From: Halomonas alimentaria
GTDB lineage: Bacteria > Pseudomonadota > Gammaproteobacteria > Pseudomonadales > Halomonadaceae
NCBI RefSeq assembly: GCF_009902005.1
Contig: NZ_WUTT01000001.1
Location: forward strand, 2,136,227-2,200,226
Direction of reading: 5' to 3'
Length of the DNA: 64,000 nt
Shown: in pieces, positions 27,579 to 36,892 of the stretch
How the letters are laid out: each line of letters opens with the position of its first letter
Numbering within the stretch: the stretch's first letter is position 1
The notes under the pieces: model-generated
Database searches by the model: none
What the model was told of the DNA's origin: nothing
The model's input: the letters and a program-made list of their open reading frames with translations, nothing else
Made by a program: the position numbers and the translations under genes

Positions 27579-29135
27579 ATGGGAGCCCGCTTGGACTACA
27601 CCCCCTTTAGCTATGTCACTGCCGAAAAGGCTGAGCTCTACCGGAGGGTGATGCGCGCCTTCGTGGAGGCAAAGTCGCACTTCCTGGTGCATCTGCGCCC
27701 GGAGGATGTGCAGCAGCAGATCGGCGAGCCGGAACTGGCCAGCGTGCAGTCGGCGCTGACCCAGCTGGTGGCCTGGGGCAACCTGGATGCCGAACGTGAC
27801 AATGCCCGGGTGACCAGTGTCGAGGACTACTATCGCGCGCTCTACGTCTATCAGATTACCCGCCAGGGCGAAGCCGTGGAGGCGGCCCTGGCCACCTTCG
27901 AGCAGGAGCTGGGGCGGCGCGGGGCCCTGCAGAGCGTGGCGCTGGAGGATATCCGTACTCGCCTGCGCGCCCTGCTGACCCTGGCACAGAGCGAGTCGCC
28001 CTCGGCCACCGAGAGCCAGCTGCTGCTGCGCGACTTGGCCGGCGTCTTCGCCGATCTGGCCGAGAATGCCCGGGCCTTCATGACCGGACTGAACCGCACC
28101 CTGGAGGGGCAGGGCAGTGATGCCGATGCCTTCCTGCTCTACAAGGAGCGGGTGATCGGCTATATCGAGCGTTTCCTGGGGGACCTGACTACCTCTTCCG
28201 GTGAGATCGCCGAGCTGATTCGCGCATTGGATGGCGACGGCGATGCGCAAGCGCCCGTGGCGCGATTGCTGCGCCAGGCTGCCGAGCGCGAGCTCCTCGA
28301 TCTGGCGCCCGGAGAATCTCCCGATGATGATGAGCGTGCCCGGGCCTTCGCCGAGGCGTGGCGGCGTTGGCACGGTCACTGGGAGGGCTTGCGCGCCTGG
28401 TTCCTCGACCAGCCGGGGCGTCAGGCTCAGGCCCGCCTGCTGCGCAGCAGTGCTCGTCGTGCGGTGACCCAATTGCTGGAGATGGTCGGCCGGCTCAACG
28501 AGCGGCGCATGGCGCGCAGCGACCGCTCCGCTGACTTTCGCACCCTGGCACGCTGGTTTCTGGAGTGTGATGGCGACCGCGATGCGCATCGCCTTTGGCG
28601 AACTGCCTTCGGCCTGACGCCGGCCCGCCATCTGGTGGTCGACGCCGAAACCGCGGAGGCGTGGCAACAGTCTCCGGTACCGGCCAGTACGCCCTGGGCG
28701 GTGGCCCCGGGCATTCAGGTGCAGGCGCGGCTGCGCGCCACCGGCAGCTACCAGAAGCCCGGGGCGCCGCCCAAGCTGCGCAGCCGCGCCCGGGAGCGCG
28801 AGTTGCTGGCCCGTCAGTTGGCCGAGGAGGCCAGTGTGGCACGTGCCGCGCGGCGGCAGCTGGTGGAGCGGCGAGCCGAGCGGCTCTCGGAACTGGGTGA
28901 GCTGGACGATGGCGCCTTTCGCCTGCTGCTCAACCTGCTCGGCGATGCCCTCGCGGCGAGTCCCGGCGATGATTCCCCGGTGACGACCACCACCGGCGAC
29001 GGTAGCCTGCGCATCACCCTGGCGCCGCTGGGGCCCGAGACCGCCGCGACCCTGCACACGGCAGGCGGCGTACTCCGTGGCCGTGACTATCGCCTGGAGA
29101 TCGTCGATCTGGAGGAGGACGCATGGAGGAGCTGA
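27579..29135 (+). CDS. jetA: Wadjet type II subunit JetA (DUF2397, TIGR02677)
   Basis: The 518-residue protein matches the TIGR02677/DUF2397 family: LDYTPFSYVTAEKAELYRRV at the start, a winged-helix region (SALTQLVAWGNLDAERD near residues 55-71) and long helical stretches. In Wadjet, JetA is the kleisin-like subunit that links the SMC-like JetC dimer. Wadjet complexes extrude loops on small circular DNA and cut it, protecting the cell from plasmids. The ATG is adjacent to the hipB-like stop, and the last 13 bases overlap jetB. The C-terminal half is very rich in Arg, Glu and Ala. Confidence 0.9.
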   Translation: MGARLDYTPFSYVTAEKAELYRRVMRAFVEAKSHFLVHLRPEDVQQQIGEPELASVQSALTQLVAWGNLDAERDNARVTSVEDYYRALYVYQITRQGEAVEAALATFEQELGRRGALQSVALEDIRTRLRALLTLAQSESPSATESQLLLRDLAGVFADLAENARAFMTGLNRTLEGQGSDADAFLLYKERVIGYIERFLGDLTTSSGEIAELIRALDGDGDAQAPVARLLRQAAERELLDLAPGESPDDDERARAFAEAWRRWHGHWEGLRAWFLDQPGRQAQARLLRSSARRAVTQLLEMVGRLNERRMARSDRSADFRTLARWFLECDGDRDAHRLWRTAFGLTPARHLVVDAETAEAWQQSPVPASTPWAVAPGIQVQARLRATGSYQKPGAPPKLRSRARERELLARQLAEEASVARAARRQLVERRAERLSELGELDDGAFRLLLNLLGDALAASPGDDSPVTTTTGDGSLRITLAPLGPETAATLHTAGGVLRGRDYRLEIVDLEEDAWRS

Positions 29136-30415
29136 GCGATGCCCTGACGCGCCAGCGCCAGGAGGAGCAGCGCCGCGCTTTGCGTGCGCTGCTGGCGAGG
29201 CCACTGATCCGCAGCGATGATAGCGCCTTCCCCCTGATTCGCCGTCACACGGCCAGCCTGCGCGACTGGCTGGCCCGGGAGGCCGGCTGGCACGTGCAGA
29301 GCGAGCGTGACTTCGTGCGCCTGCACAAGCGCCCCGCTGATCTCCAAGACCCGACTCGCCCAGCGACGGTAGGGCGGGGGACCCAGCGCAAGACCTTCAA
29401 TCGTCGGCGCTATGCACTGTTCTGCCTATTGCTGGCGGATCTCGAACGCGGCGATGCCCAGATCACCCTGGGCCGCCTGGGGGAGGGACTGGGGCAGGCG
29501 GTCGATGATCCTGCCCTGGCCGAGCGCGGGCTGGCCTTCTCCCTGGACCATCAGGAGGCACGCCGCGACCTGGTGGTGGTCGTGCGCCTGCTGATGGAAC
29601 TCGGGGTGCTGGTGCGCGTGGCCGGTGACGAGGAGCAATTCCTGCGTCGTGGCCTGGAGGGCGATGTGCTCTATGACGTGGACCGTCGACTGCTGGCCGC
29701 CCTGCTGGTCACCGCCCGAGGCCCTTCCCTGGTGGCCCTGAACGGTGCTGATGCCGAGCTGGATCTTGAGGGTCGTCTCCACGCCCTTAGCGAGACCTTC
29801 GTGCCGGATACCCCCGATGGGCGCAATCGCGAGCTGCGTCACCGCCTGGCACGACGGCTGCTGGATGACCCGGTGGTCTACCTGGAGTCCCTCGATGAGG
29901 AGGAGGCCGCCTATCTGACTAATCAACGCGGGCCCATGCTGCGTCGCCTGCAGCAGGCCACGGGACTGGTGGCCGAGGTACGCGCCGAAGGACTGGCCCT
30001 GGTGGATCCCGAGGGCGAGCTCACCGACGAGAAGATTCCGGCGGAGGGCACCGAGGGACATCTGGCGTTGTTGATGGCTGAGCGACTGGCCGAGGACGCC
30101 CCCGCTGAAAGTGGCCCCAAGGGCGTTACCCTAGAGGAGGCGGAGGCCTGGATCCTTCAATGGCAGCGCGACTACCGTCGCTACTGGCGCAAGTCCGCCT
30201 GTGAGCCGGGCGCCGCCCATGGCCTGGCACGCCAGACCCTGGCCCGCCTGGCGGCGCTGGGTCTGGTCCGGCGCCAGGCTCAGCATGAAGGTGGCCGAAT
30301 TCTGCCGCTGCCGGCACTGGGGCGCTTTCGCGTGCATGCACCAACACTGCCGGATGCCTCCGGTACCCCTCGATACGCCCAATCCGATCTGTCCGAGTCC
30401 TTCACCGATGACTGA
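29123..30415 (+). CDS. jetB: Wadjet type II subunit JetB (DUF2398, TIGR02678)
   Basis: The 430-residue protein matches TIGR02678/DUF2398, the KITE-like partner of JetA and JetC. Conserved-looking pieces are RPLIRSDDSAFPLIRRH near residues 27-43, the RRRYALFCLLLADLER helix near 94-109, a winged-helix-like middle and an AEAWILQWQRDYRRYWRKS block near 336-354. It should be cytoplasmic and part of the loop-extruding complex. It overlaps jetA by 13 bases and jetC by 8, so translation is coupled on both sides. Confidence 0.88.
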   Translation: MEELSDALTRQRQEEQRRALRALLARPLIRSDDSAFPLIRRHTASLRDWLAREAGWHVQSERDFVRLHKRPADLQDPTRPATVGRGTQRKTFNRRRYALFCLLLADLERGDAQITLGRLGEGLGQAVDDPALAERGLAFSLDHQEARRDLVVVVRLLMELGVLVRVAGDEEQFLRRGLEGDVLYDVDRRLLAALLVTARGPSLVALNGADAELDLEGRLHALSETFVPDTPDGRNRELRHRLARRLLDDPVVYLESLDEEEAAYLTNQRGPMLRRLQQATGLVAEVRAEGLALVDPEGELTDEKIPAEGTEGHLALLMAERLAEDAPAESGPKGVTLEEAEAWILQWQRDYRRYWRKSACEPGAAHGLARQTLARLAALGLVRRQAQHEGGRILPLPALGRFRVHAPTLPDASGTPRYAQSDLSESFTDD

Positions 30416-33400
30416 GCCTTCCGTCCCGATGAGCGAGCTTCCCGAACCGCAGAGTACCCGCTGGCAGCCCCTGCGCTGTGGCCTGGTGGAGATCTTCTAC
30501 TACGACGAGGAGGTCTTTCACTTCCACGACGGGCGGCTGCTGCTGCGTGGCAACAACGGTACCGGCAAGTCCAAGGTGATGGCGCTGACCCTGCCGTTTC
30601 TGCTCGATGGCCAGCTGCTTCCCTCGCGGGTGGAGCCCGATGGCGACAGCGCCAAGCGCATGGAGTGGAATCTGCTGGTGGGAGAGTATCAGGAACGCCT
30701 GGGCTACACCTGGCTTGAGTTCGGGCGCCTGGGGGATGAGGGGCCCGAGACCTTTACCGTGGGCTGTGGCCTCAAGGCAGTCGCGGGGCGACCAGTGCGC
30801 TCCTGGTTCTTCACCACGTCACAACGTGTCGGAAGAGAGCTCTTCCTGATCGATAACGGGAGAAGCGTGAGTCGTGAGCGCCTCGGCCAGGCGCTGGGCA
30901 ATGTGGGGCAGCTGTATGATCGTGCCGCTGACTATCGGCGTGCCATCGATGAACGGCTCTTTCATCTGGGCGAGCAGCGCTACGGGGCACTGCTCGACCT
31001 GCTGCTGCAGCTGCGCCAGCCACAACTGGCCAAGAAGCCTGACCCCAATCGTCTCTCCCAGGCCCTCAGCGATGCTCTGCCACCCCTCGGACGAGGCCTG
31101 ATTGGCGAGGTGGCCGAGGCCTATCGCAGCCTGGATGTCTACCGCGAGGAGATACAGGGGCTGGAGGAGACGGCCCGTGCGGTGGAGGCCTTCCTGGGCC
31201 ACTACCGCCACTATGCCGGCATCGCGGTGCGCCGCCGGGCCGACTTCCTGACCACTGCCCATGCCGACTATGAGAGGGTGCGCCTGCAGCTGGGCCGCGA
31301 TCGCCAGGCCCACGCAGAGGGGCTGGAGAGTCGCGAGGCGCTAGGTGAGTCCCGCGAGCTTCTCGCCGAGCAGCAGCGAGAGCTGGCGGCACGCCAGCGC
31401 ACCCTGGAGGCCAGCGACGCCATGCGCTCGGCGGAGGCGCTGCGCAATGCCGATGAGTTGGCGCGTCAGCGCCGCGCCAGGGCCGATTTGGAAAGCCGGC
31501 GGCTGGCGAGAGAGCGCGAGAGCGACCGGCGAGCCGAGGCCCGCTTGCTGGAGGCCGAAGCGTCCCTGGAGAACGGCGCCGCCAATCTGGAGGCGCGCCG
31601 CGACGAGAGCGCGGCACTGGCCGATGCGGCGGGTGTGGGCGGCGACCATCGTCGAGAAATCGCCACGCGATTATCCGCGGAAACGGGCGAGCAGGTGCCT
31701 CCCGATGCCCGGGGTGTGGAGTCGCTGCAGCAGGCGCTGCGGGACCTGCAGCGTCGTCGCGAGGAGGGCGTGAAACACCTCAACCGCCGCCTCGATGAGA
31801 TCGACAAGGCCGAGCGGGCCTTCCACCGGGTGGAGGATGCGGTGCGCCGGGAGGAGGAGACCCTGGCGAGTCGCGAGGAAGAGTGCCAGGAGGCGACCAG
31901 CGCGCGTGCCGAAGCCGCCGAGTCCCTTCAGGCAACTTGGCGGGAACACCTTGCCGCCCTGAAGGAGCTTAAACCCGAAGACCCCGAGGCGCTGCTCGCC
32001 GAGCTCGCTCCCTGGTGCGATCACCTGAGCGGTGATGACCCCGCCGAGGCTGGGCTCTCCATGGCCCGGGATGCCCGGCGCGAGGCGCTGGGCCAGCAAC
32101 GTCATACGCTGGAACAACGGCATCGAGAGTTGGACCTCGAGCGCAGCGAACTCGAGCAAGAGCGACAGCGTTTGGAAACAGGTGAAGCGCGAGTGCCGCC
32201 CGCGCCCCACACCCGTGGCGAGGGAAACCGCGATGCTCGTCCCGGTGCACCGCTTTGGCAGCTGGTGGACTTTCAGGCAGGCCTCGAGGCAAGTCAGCGC
32301 GCCGGCCTGGAGGCGGCCCTGGAGGCCTCCGGGCTACTGGATGCCTGGGTGATGCCAGATGGCGAGCTGCTCGCCCCCGATACCTGGGATACCCTGCTTA
32401 CGCCACTTGCCGATGGTGCCATACGACCGGGGAAGGAGAGCCTGGCCACTGTGCTTTGTCCCGACCTTCCCGAGCACTCTCCGGTGAGTCTGGCGGTGGT
32501 CGAGACGCTGCTGGCCGGCATCGGCCTGGGCGTATCCGAGGGCTTCGCCTGGGTGAGTCCCGAAGGTGCCTGGCGGCTGGGGCCGCTCGGTGGGCAGTGG
32601 GGCAAGGACGAGGCACTCTATATCGGCCACGCCGCCCGGGAGTCGGCCCGCCAGCGCCGGCTGGCAGAGATTGCCCAGATGCTGGAGGGCCTTGCCAAGG
32701 AGGCTGACGGCATCACCGCCGAGCTCGAGCACCTCGATGCGTGTCTCGAGGTCATCGATCAGGAGTGGCAGGGTCGTCCTAGTGCCCAGGCGCTGCGTGA
32801 TGCCCACGCCGCCGAGGCGGCAGCGCGGCGCGCTCGGGATACGCAAGCCGCGCGTCTGGAGCACGCCCAGGCCAGGCGGGAAGAGGCCCTCGAGGCGCTG
32901 GAGGCCCAGCGCGGTGAGCTGTATATCGCCGCCGAGGATCTGCGTCTTCCCGCCGAGCGCGAGCCCCTGGCCCGCCTTCAGTCCGCGCTCAATGACTACC
33001 GGCTCGCCATCAGCGAACTGCTGCAGGCCATCACGTCCTGGCAGCAGGCCAGGCTCCGTTGTGACGAGCTGAAGGAAGAGCACCAGCTGGCTCGTGAGGC
33101 GTTGGCCCAGGCCGAGCGGGAGCAGGCCGAGGCCGAGGAGCAGGCTAGTGAGGCGGAGGTGCGCCGGGATACCTTGCGCGACACCATGGGGGCTGAGGTG
33201 CAGGAGCTGGAGCGCCAGCTGGCGGCCATTCAGGAGCGCAGCGAGGCGTTGGCCACCGAGCAGCGTGAGCTCGACACACGCCACGAGACCCTGCTCGGCG
33301 AGGTGGCACGCCTCGCCGAGAAGGTCACCCAGGGCGAGCAGCGCCTGGGCGAACTGGACGAACGTCGGGCAGGAAGGATCGCTGACTTCCGGTCCCTGGT

Positions 33401-34583
33401 GGAGGAGGGACTGCTGCGGGTGGCTGCGCCGGAGCGTTTCATGGACGAGGAGGCGCCTGGCTCCTGGGCGGCAGACCCTGCTGTGCGCCTGGCCCGGTCT
33501 GCTGCCCAGGCCACTGCCGCTATCAATGCCGACGACGAGAGCTGGCACGCCCACCAGGGGCGGCTGCACGAGCACATCAAGCTGCTCACCGATGTGCTCT
33601 CCCGCGGCGGTCACGACTGCATCGCCGAAGCCCGGGACGACCTGTTGCTGGTGCGTATCGTCTTCCAGGGGCGTCGCCAGGATCCCGATGCCCTGCATCG
33701 CCAGCTCAACGAGGAGATCAGTCAACGCCAGGCGCTGCTCAATGCCCGGGAGCGTGAGCTGCTCGAGAACTACCTGATCGACGAGGTGGCCAGCCACATC
33801 CAGGAGCGCATCACCGACACCGAGCGTCACGTCCGCGAGATGAACGGCGAGCTGGAGAGTCGGCCGACCAGTACCGGGATGCGGCTGCGTATCCGCTGGC
33901 AGCCACTTGGCGAGGGGCAGAGCGCCGGCGGCATGACGGCCCCGGCGGGGCTGGAGGATGTCTGCCAGCGGCTGCGGCGTCAGGCCCTGGATGCCTGGTC
34001 GGTGGAGGATCGCGAGGTGGTGGGGGACTTCCTGCGCCGACGCATCGAGGAGGCCCGGGCCAATGACGAGGGCGGCGCCCTGCAGGAGATCCTCGAGCGC
34101 GCCCTGGATTACCGCTTCTGGCACCGCTTCGTGGTGGAACGCCATCAGAACGGCCAGTGGCGCCCGGCCTATGGTCCGGCCTCCGGGGGCGAGCGCGCCC
34201 TGGTGATCACCTTGCCGCTGTTCGCCGCCGCGGCCAGCCACTATGGCAGCGCCCATGAGCAGGCGCCGCGTCTGGTGATGCTCGACGAAGTGTTTGCGGG
34301 GATCGACGACGACGCCCGGGCCAAGAGCATGGGGCTGTTGGCCCAGTTCGATCTCGACGCCGTGATGACCTCGGAGCGGGAGTGGGGCTGTTACCCGGAC
34401 GTGCCGGGGCTGGCCATCGCCCAGCTGGTGCGCCGCGAAGGGGTCGATGCCGTACATGTCACCCGCTGGAAATGGGACGGCAAGAGCCGGACAAGAGACG
34501 AGGTTCCTGTCAGCCAAGCTCCGCAAGAAGTTGCGGAACCCGCGGAGACGTCAGCGCCGGGCGGAATGGACAGCCTGTTTTGA
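30408..34583 (+). CDS. jetC: Wadjet type II SMC-like ATPase JetC (TIGR02680)
   Basis: The 1391-residue protein is the motor of the system. Walker A GNNGTGKSK lies at residues 48-56, the ABC signature ASGGERALV near 1258 and Walker B RLVMLDEVFAGID near 1289. Between the two half-ATPases are long Glu/Ala/Arg-rich coiled coils, about 260-500 and 740-1010, around a hinge-like segment. This is the TIGR02680 architecture. The ATG at 30408 is chosen because it overlaps the jetB stop and puts Walker A near the N-terminus; 30429 is an alternative, and the longer frame from 30201 is inside jetB. TGATG links it to jetD. Confidence 0.92.
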   Translation: MTEPSVPMSELPEPQSTRWQPLRCGLVEIFYYDEEVFHFHDGRLLLRGNNGTGKSKVMALTLPFLLDGQLLPSRVEPDGDSAKRMEWNLLVGEYQERLGYTWLEFGRLGDEGPETFTVGCGLKAVAGRPVRSWFFTTSQRVGRELFLIDNGRSVSRERLGQALGNVGQLYDRAADYRRAIDERLFHLGEQRYGALLDLLLQLRQPQLAKKPDPNRLSQALSDALPPLGRGLIGEVAEAYRSLDVYREEIQGLEETARAVEAFLGHYRHYAGIAVRRRADFLTTAHADYERVRLQLGRDRQAHAEGLESREALGESRELLAEQQRELAARQRTLEASDAMRSAEALRNADELARQRRARADLESRRLARERESDRRAEARLLEAEASLENGAANLEARRDESAALADAAGVGGDHRREIATRLSAETGEQVPPDARGVESLQQALRDLQRRREEGVKHLNRRLDEIDKAERAFHRVEDAVRREEETLASREEECQEATSARAEAAESLQATWREHLAALKELKPEDPEALLAELAPWCDHLSGDDPAEAGLSMARDARREALGQQRHTLEQRHRELDLERSELEQERQRLETGEARVPPAPHTRGEGNRDARPGAPLWQLVDFQAGLEASQRAGLEAALEASGLLDAWVMPDGELLAPDTWDTLLTPLADGAIRPGKESLATVLCPDLPEHSPVSLAVVETLLAGIGLGVSEGFAWVSPEGAWRLGPLGGQWGKDEALYIGHAARESARQRRLAEIAQMLEGLAKEADGITAELEHLDACLEVIDQEWQGRPSAQALRDAHAAEAAARRARDTQAARLEHAQARREEALEALEAQRGELYIAAEDLRLPAEREPLARLQSALNDYRLAISELLQAITSWQQARLRCDELKEEHQLAREALAQAEREQAEAEEQASEAEVRRDTLRDTMGAEVQELERQLAAIQERSEALATEQRELDTRHETLLGEVARLAEKVTQGEQRLGELDERRAGRIADFRSLVEEGLLRVAAPERFMDEEAPGSWAADPAVRLARSAAQATAAINADDESWHAHQGRLHEHIKLLTDVLSRGGHDCIAEARDDLLLVRIVFQGRRQDPDALHRQLNEEISQRQALLNARERELLENYLIDEVASHIQERITDTERHVREMNGELESRPTSTGMRLRIRWQPLGEGQSAGGMTAPAGLEDVCQRLRRQALDAWSVEDREVVGDFLRRRIEEARANDEGGALQEILERALDYRFWHRFVVERHQNGQWRPAYGPASGGERALVITLPLFAAAASHYGSAHEQAPRLVMLDEVFAGIDDDARAKSMGLLAQFDLDAVMTSEREWGCYPDVPGLAIAQLVRREGVDAVHVTRWKWDGKSRTRDEVPVSQAPQEVAEPAETSAPGGMDSLF

Positions 34584-35833
34584 TGGACCTCGCGCGCCTC
34601 AAGCGGCTGCTGGGCGGCCCAGAGCTTGCCCGTTTGCGTCAGCGCCTGAGAGGCAAGCTGCTGCGCGAGGGGGGTGGCCGCCTGACCCTGAGCCAGGCCA
34701 GCGAGCTGGAGCGTGCGGCGGTGGAACGCCTGCTAGGGCGGCCTCCCCGTCGGGGGAAGTCGCTGAGCGTGGATCTTGAAGCGCTCTCTCGTGCGCTGGC
34801 CCGGGCCGGTGTGGCAAGCGACCTGCGACACGCACTGGAGGCGCTGGATGGCCCGCTGGTTGATGCTCGGACCGAGCGCGATGCGGCACGCCAGCGCTGG
34901 GACGAGCTGCTTGACGCCTATCATCCTGACACCGAACGGCTGGGGGTGAGCGACTGGCTTGCGGACCTGCGCCGGGGCGGCCAGCTCAAGCGCCTGACCG
35001 GTGGTAGTGAAGAGCAGGGCGCTCATCTACTCGAACAGGCACTCTCGGTACTCGAGCGTCTGCCGGCACAGGGGATGACACTGAGCACCCTTGCCGCCGA
35101 GTGTCTGGGTGATGCCCACGCACTGGATGCCGGCCAGCCGGTCTCGGCCCTGGTACGCCGCGCCCTGGCCCGCCACTGGCGTGGGGGTGTGGCGCTGGAG
35201 CATCCGGATGAGCGCTCAACCTGGGCCCATGCCGGTGTGCTGCTGGGCGGCGATATCACCAGTGCGGTGCTGACCCTGGGCCTTCCCGTGCGTGGCAGTG
35301 AAGGTGTGGATGCGGCGCTTGAACACTACCTTCGGGTTGCTGAGCCCACCTGGTTGACCTTACGTCAGCTGCTGCGTCATCCCCCGGAGTGGGACGTTGA
35401 GGGACGTGATGTCTTCGTCTGTGAAAACCCGGCAGTGGTCGCTGAAGCCGCCGAACGGTTGGGGACCGGGTGCGCTCCGCTGGTGACCACCTGGGGGCGT
35501 CCCGGTGCCGCCGTGCTCACGCTGCTCGAACAGCTGGAGGCTGCCGGCGCGGTGCTGTACTACCACGGTGACTTCGACTGGCCGGGCATCAGTATCGCCA
35601 ACGCCCTGCTGGCGCGATTCGCCATGCGACCCTGGCGGATGGGGGGAGCCGATCTGGAGGCCTGTGCTCATCTCGAGGGCAAGCCGTTGGAGGGCAAGCC
35701 CCTCGAGGCCGTGTGGGATTCGCAGTTGCGCAGTGCCATGGAAAGTCGAGACCGCGCGCTGCATGAGGAGCAGCTGATCGAGATTATATTAGGCGACCTG
35801 CGGTTGCCGCCGGAACCTCAGTTGTCGGGATAG
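34583..35833 (+). CDS. jetD: Wadjet type II nuclease subunit JetD (DUF2399, TIGR02679)
   Basis: The 416-residue protein has the DUF2399 Toprim-like C-terminal domain: a conserved glutamate in VFVCENPAVV near residue 281 and the metal-binding YYHGDFDWPGI near 327-337. This domain, related to topoisomerase VI A, makes the DNA cut after JetABC extrude a plasmid loop. Both motifs appear intact, so the nuclease should be active. The ATG overlaps the jetC stop (TGATG). A short in-frame duplication gives EGKPLEGKPLE near residues 366-376. The last 16 bp overlap the convergent DUF1853 gene. Confidence 0.91.
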   Translation: MDLARLKRLLGGPELARLRQRLRGKLLREGGGRLTLSQASELERAAVERLLGRPPRRGKSLSVDLEALSRALARAGVASDLRHALEALDGPLVDARTERDAARQRWDELLDAYHPDTERLGVSDWLADLRRGGQLKRLTGGSEEQGAHLLEQALSVLERLPAQGMTLSTLAAECLGDAHALDAGQPVSALVRRALARHWRGGVALEHPDERSTWAHAGVLLGGDITSAVLTLGLPVRGSEGVDAALEHYLRVAEPTWLTLRQLLRHPPEWDVEGRDVFVCENPAVVAEAAERLGTGCAPLVTTWGRPGAAVLTLLEQLEAAGAVLYYHGDFDWPGISIANALLARFAMRPWRMGGADLEACAHLEGKPLEGKPLEAVWDSQLRSAMESRDRALHEEQLIEIILGDLRLPPEPQLSG

Positions 35834-36795
35834 GGCGGCAGCGGGATCTGCCGCGGCCAGTCGTCGGCGACCAGGAAGAGACGGTGCCAGCCGGCGTCGG
35901 GGTGCCACAGGGCGACCTGCAGCGGGGCGGCCGAGAGCCGGAAGTGATCGATGAGCTGAGCCTCCAGGTCGCCCAGGCACAGCAGCTGCTCGGGCCGGGG
36001 CAGGGCGAGCCAATGGGGCTTGTGAAGCCAAGTGCCATGGGTGCCGCGGGGCAGGCCGTCACGGTAGCGGTGCCAGTCCCGCCAGTAGAGCCAGCATCCA
36101 CGGAGGTGATCGTGAGTCGCCTCCCGCGGGGGCGGCAAGGGGTGTTGCCATGGGGCGAAGAGCACGCCGGGCATGGCTACCTGGCGCTGAAGTTTGGCCA
36201 GCCCGTCGTCCCCGTGGCGGTGTGATCCCAGTTTGGCCCTGATGGCGTTCCGTGTCTCGGGCAGGTCGGTCAGGCGCAGCTGGTGGCGGTGCAGGTGCTC
36301 GCGCTTGCCGGCCAGGCTGTCGGCGCCCCCGGGGCCGATCCAGCGCGCCTGATTCTGGGGCTCGCCCGGCCCCTCGAAAAGCCCCAGATAGAACTTGATG
36401 GCCACTTCTAGGTGGGTGATCGAGGCCTCGCCATGGCGTCGATAGAGCAGGTCCAGTTCGCCGAGGGTCAGCTTGCCGCTCATGATGCGCAGGTTGTGGG
36501 CGAGCAGTTCGGTGCCCGGTGCCCAGGCCAGCAGGAACTGCCAGAGCCGCTCGTGGTAGAGCCCCATGCGGCCATTGAGCGTGTTGCAGACGCATCGCTC
36601 CAGCGGCTGCGGCCATGCCTCCAGGGTATCCAGCCAGCGGGCGGTGCGCTCGTCGTCTTCCAGGCCCAGGGTTTCCCGACTCGGGCGGCCCGGCCAGGGC
36701 ATGCGTATCAGGTCGGGGACCAGCAGCACCCACGCCAGATCGCGCACCAACGGGTGATGGCAGCGGTCCAGCAGGGGCAGGGCATCGGTGGGCAT
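35818..36795 (-). CDS. DUF1853 family protein
   Basis: The 325-residue protein matches DUF1853: LRDLAWVLLVPDLI-like N-terminus (VRDLAWVLLVPDLIRMPWPG near residues 18-37), a central ITHLEVAIKFYLGL segment near 130 and HLHRHQLRLT near 175, followed by LLFAPWQHPLPPP-like sequence. No function is known for the family; the E-x-K-containing central part is reminiscent of nuclease folds, but this is a guess. The ATG at 36795 has AGGAAG upstream, and longer starts are not supported. It is convergent with jetD (16-bp overlap) and divergent from the osmoprotectant operon. Confidence 0.8.
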   Translation of the reverse strand: MPTDALPLLDRCHHPLVRDLAWVLLVPDLIRMPWPGRPSRETLGLEDDERTARWLDTLEAWPQPLERCVCNTLNGRMGLYHERLWQFLLAWAPGTELLAHNLRIMSGKLTLGELDLLYRRHGEASITHLEVAIKFYLGLFEGPGEPQNQARWIGPGGADSLAGKREHLHRHQLRLTDLPETRNAIRAKLGSHRHGDDGLAKLQRQVAMPGVLFAPWQHPLPPPREATHDHLRGCWLYWRDWHRYRDGLPRGTHGTWLHKPHWLALPRPEQLLCLGDLEAQLIDHFRLSAAPLQVALWHPDAGWHRLFLVADDWPRQIPLPPYPDN

Positions 36796-36892
36796 GCAAG
36801 CTTCCTGTGCGTTGGCGGTGGAACACTGCAGGTATTCCCAGGTTTCCTTATACTTCAGCGTACATCCATGAACCGCCAGGTGGTATTTCGCC

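Noticed and set aside
27123..29204. 690-codon frame opposite jetA and the hipB-like gene
   Set aside because: It spans several real genes on the other strand and has shadow composition.
30201..30407. N-terminal extension of JetC from the first in-frame start
   Set aside because: The extra residues lie within jetB codons, and Walker A would be pushed too far from the N-terminus.
32334..34526. 730-codon frame opposite jetC
   Set aside because: It is the antisense of coiled-coil Glu/Ala/Arg codons and shows no domain; jetC motifs are intact on the plus strand.
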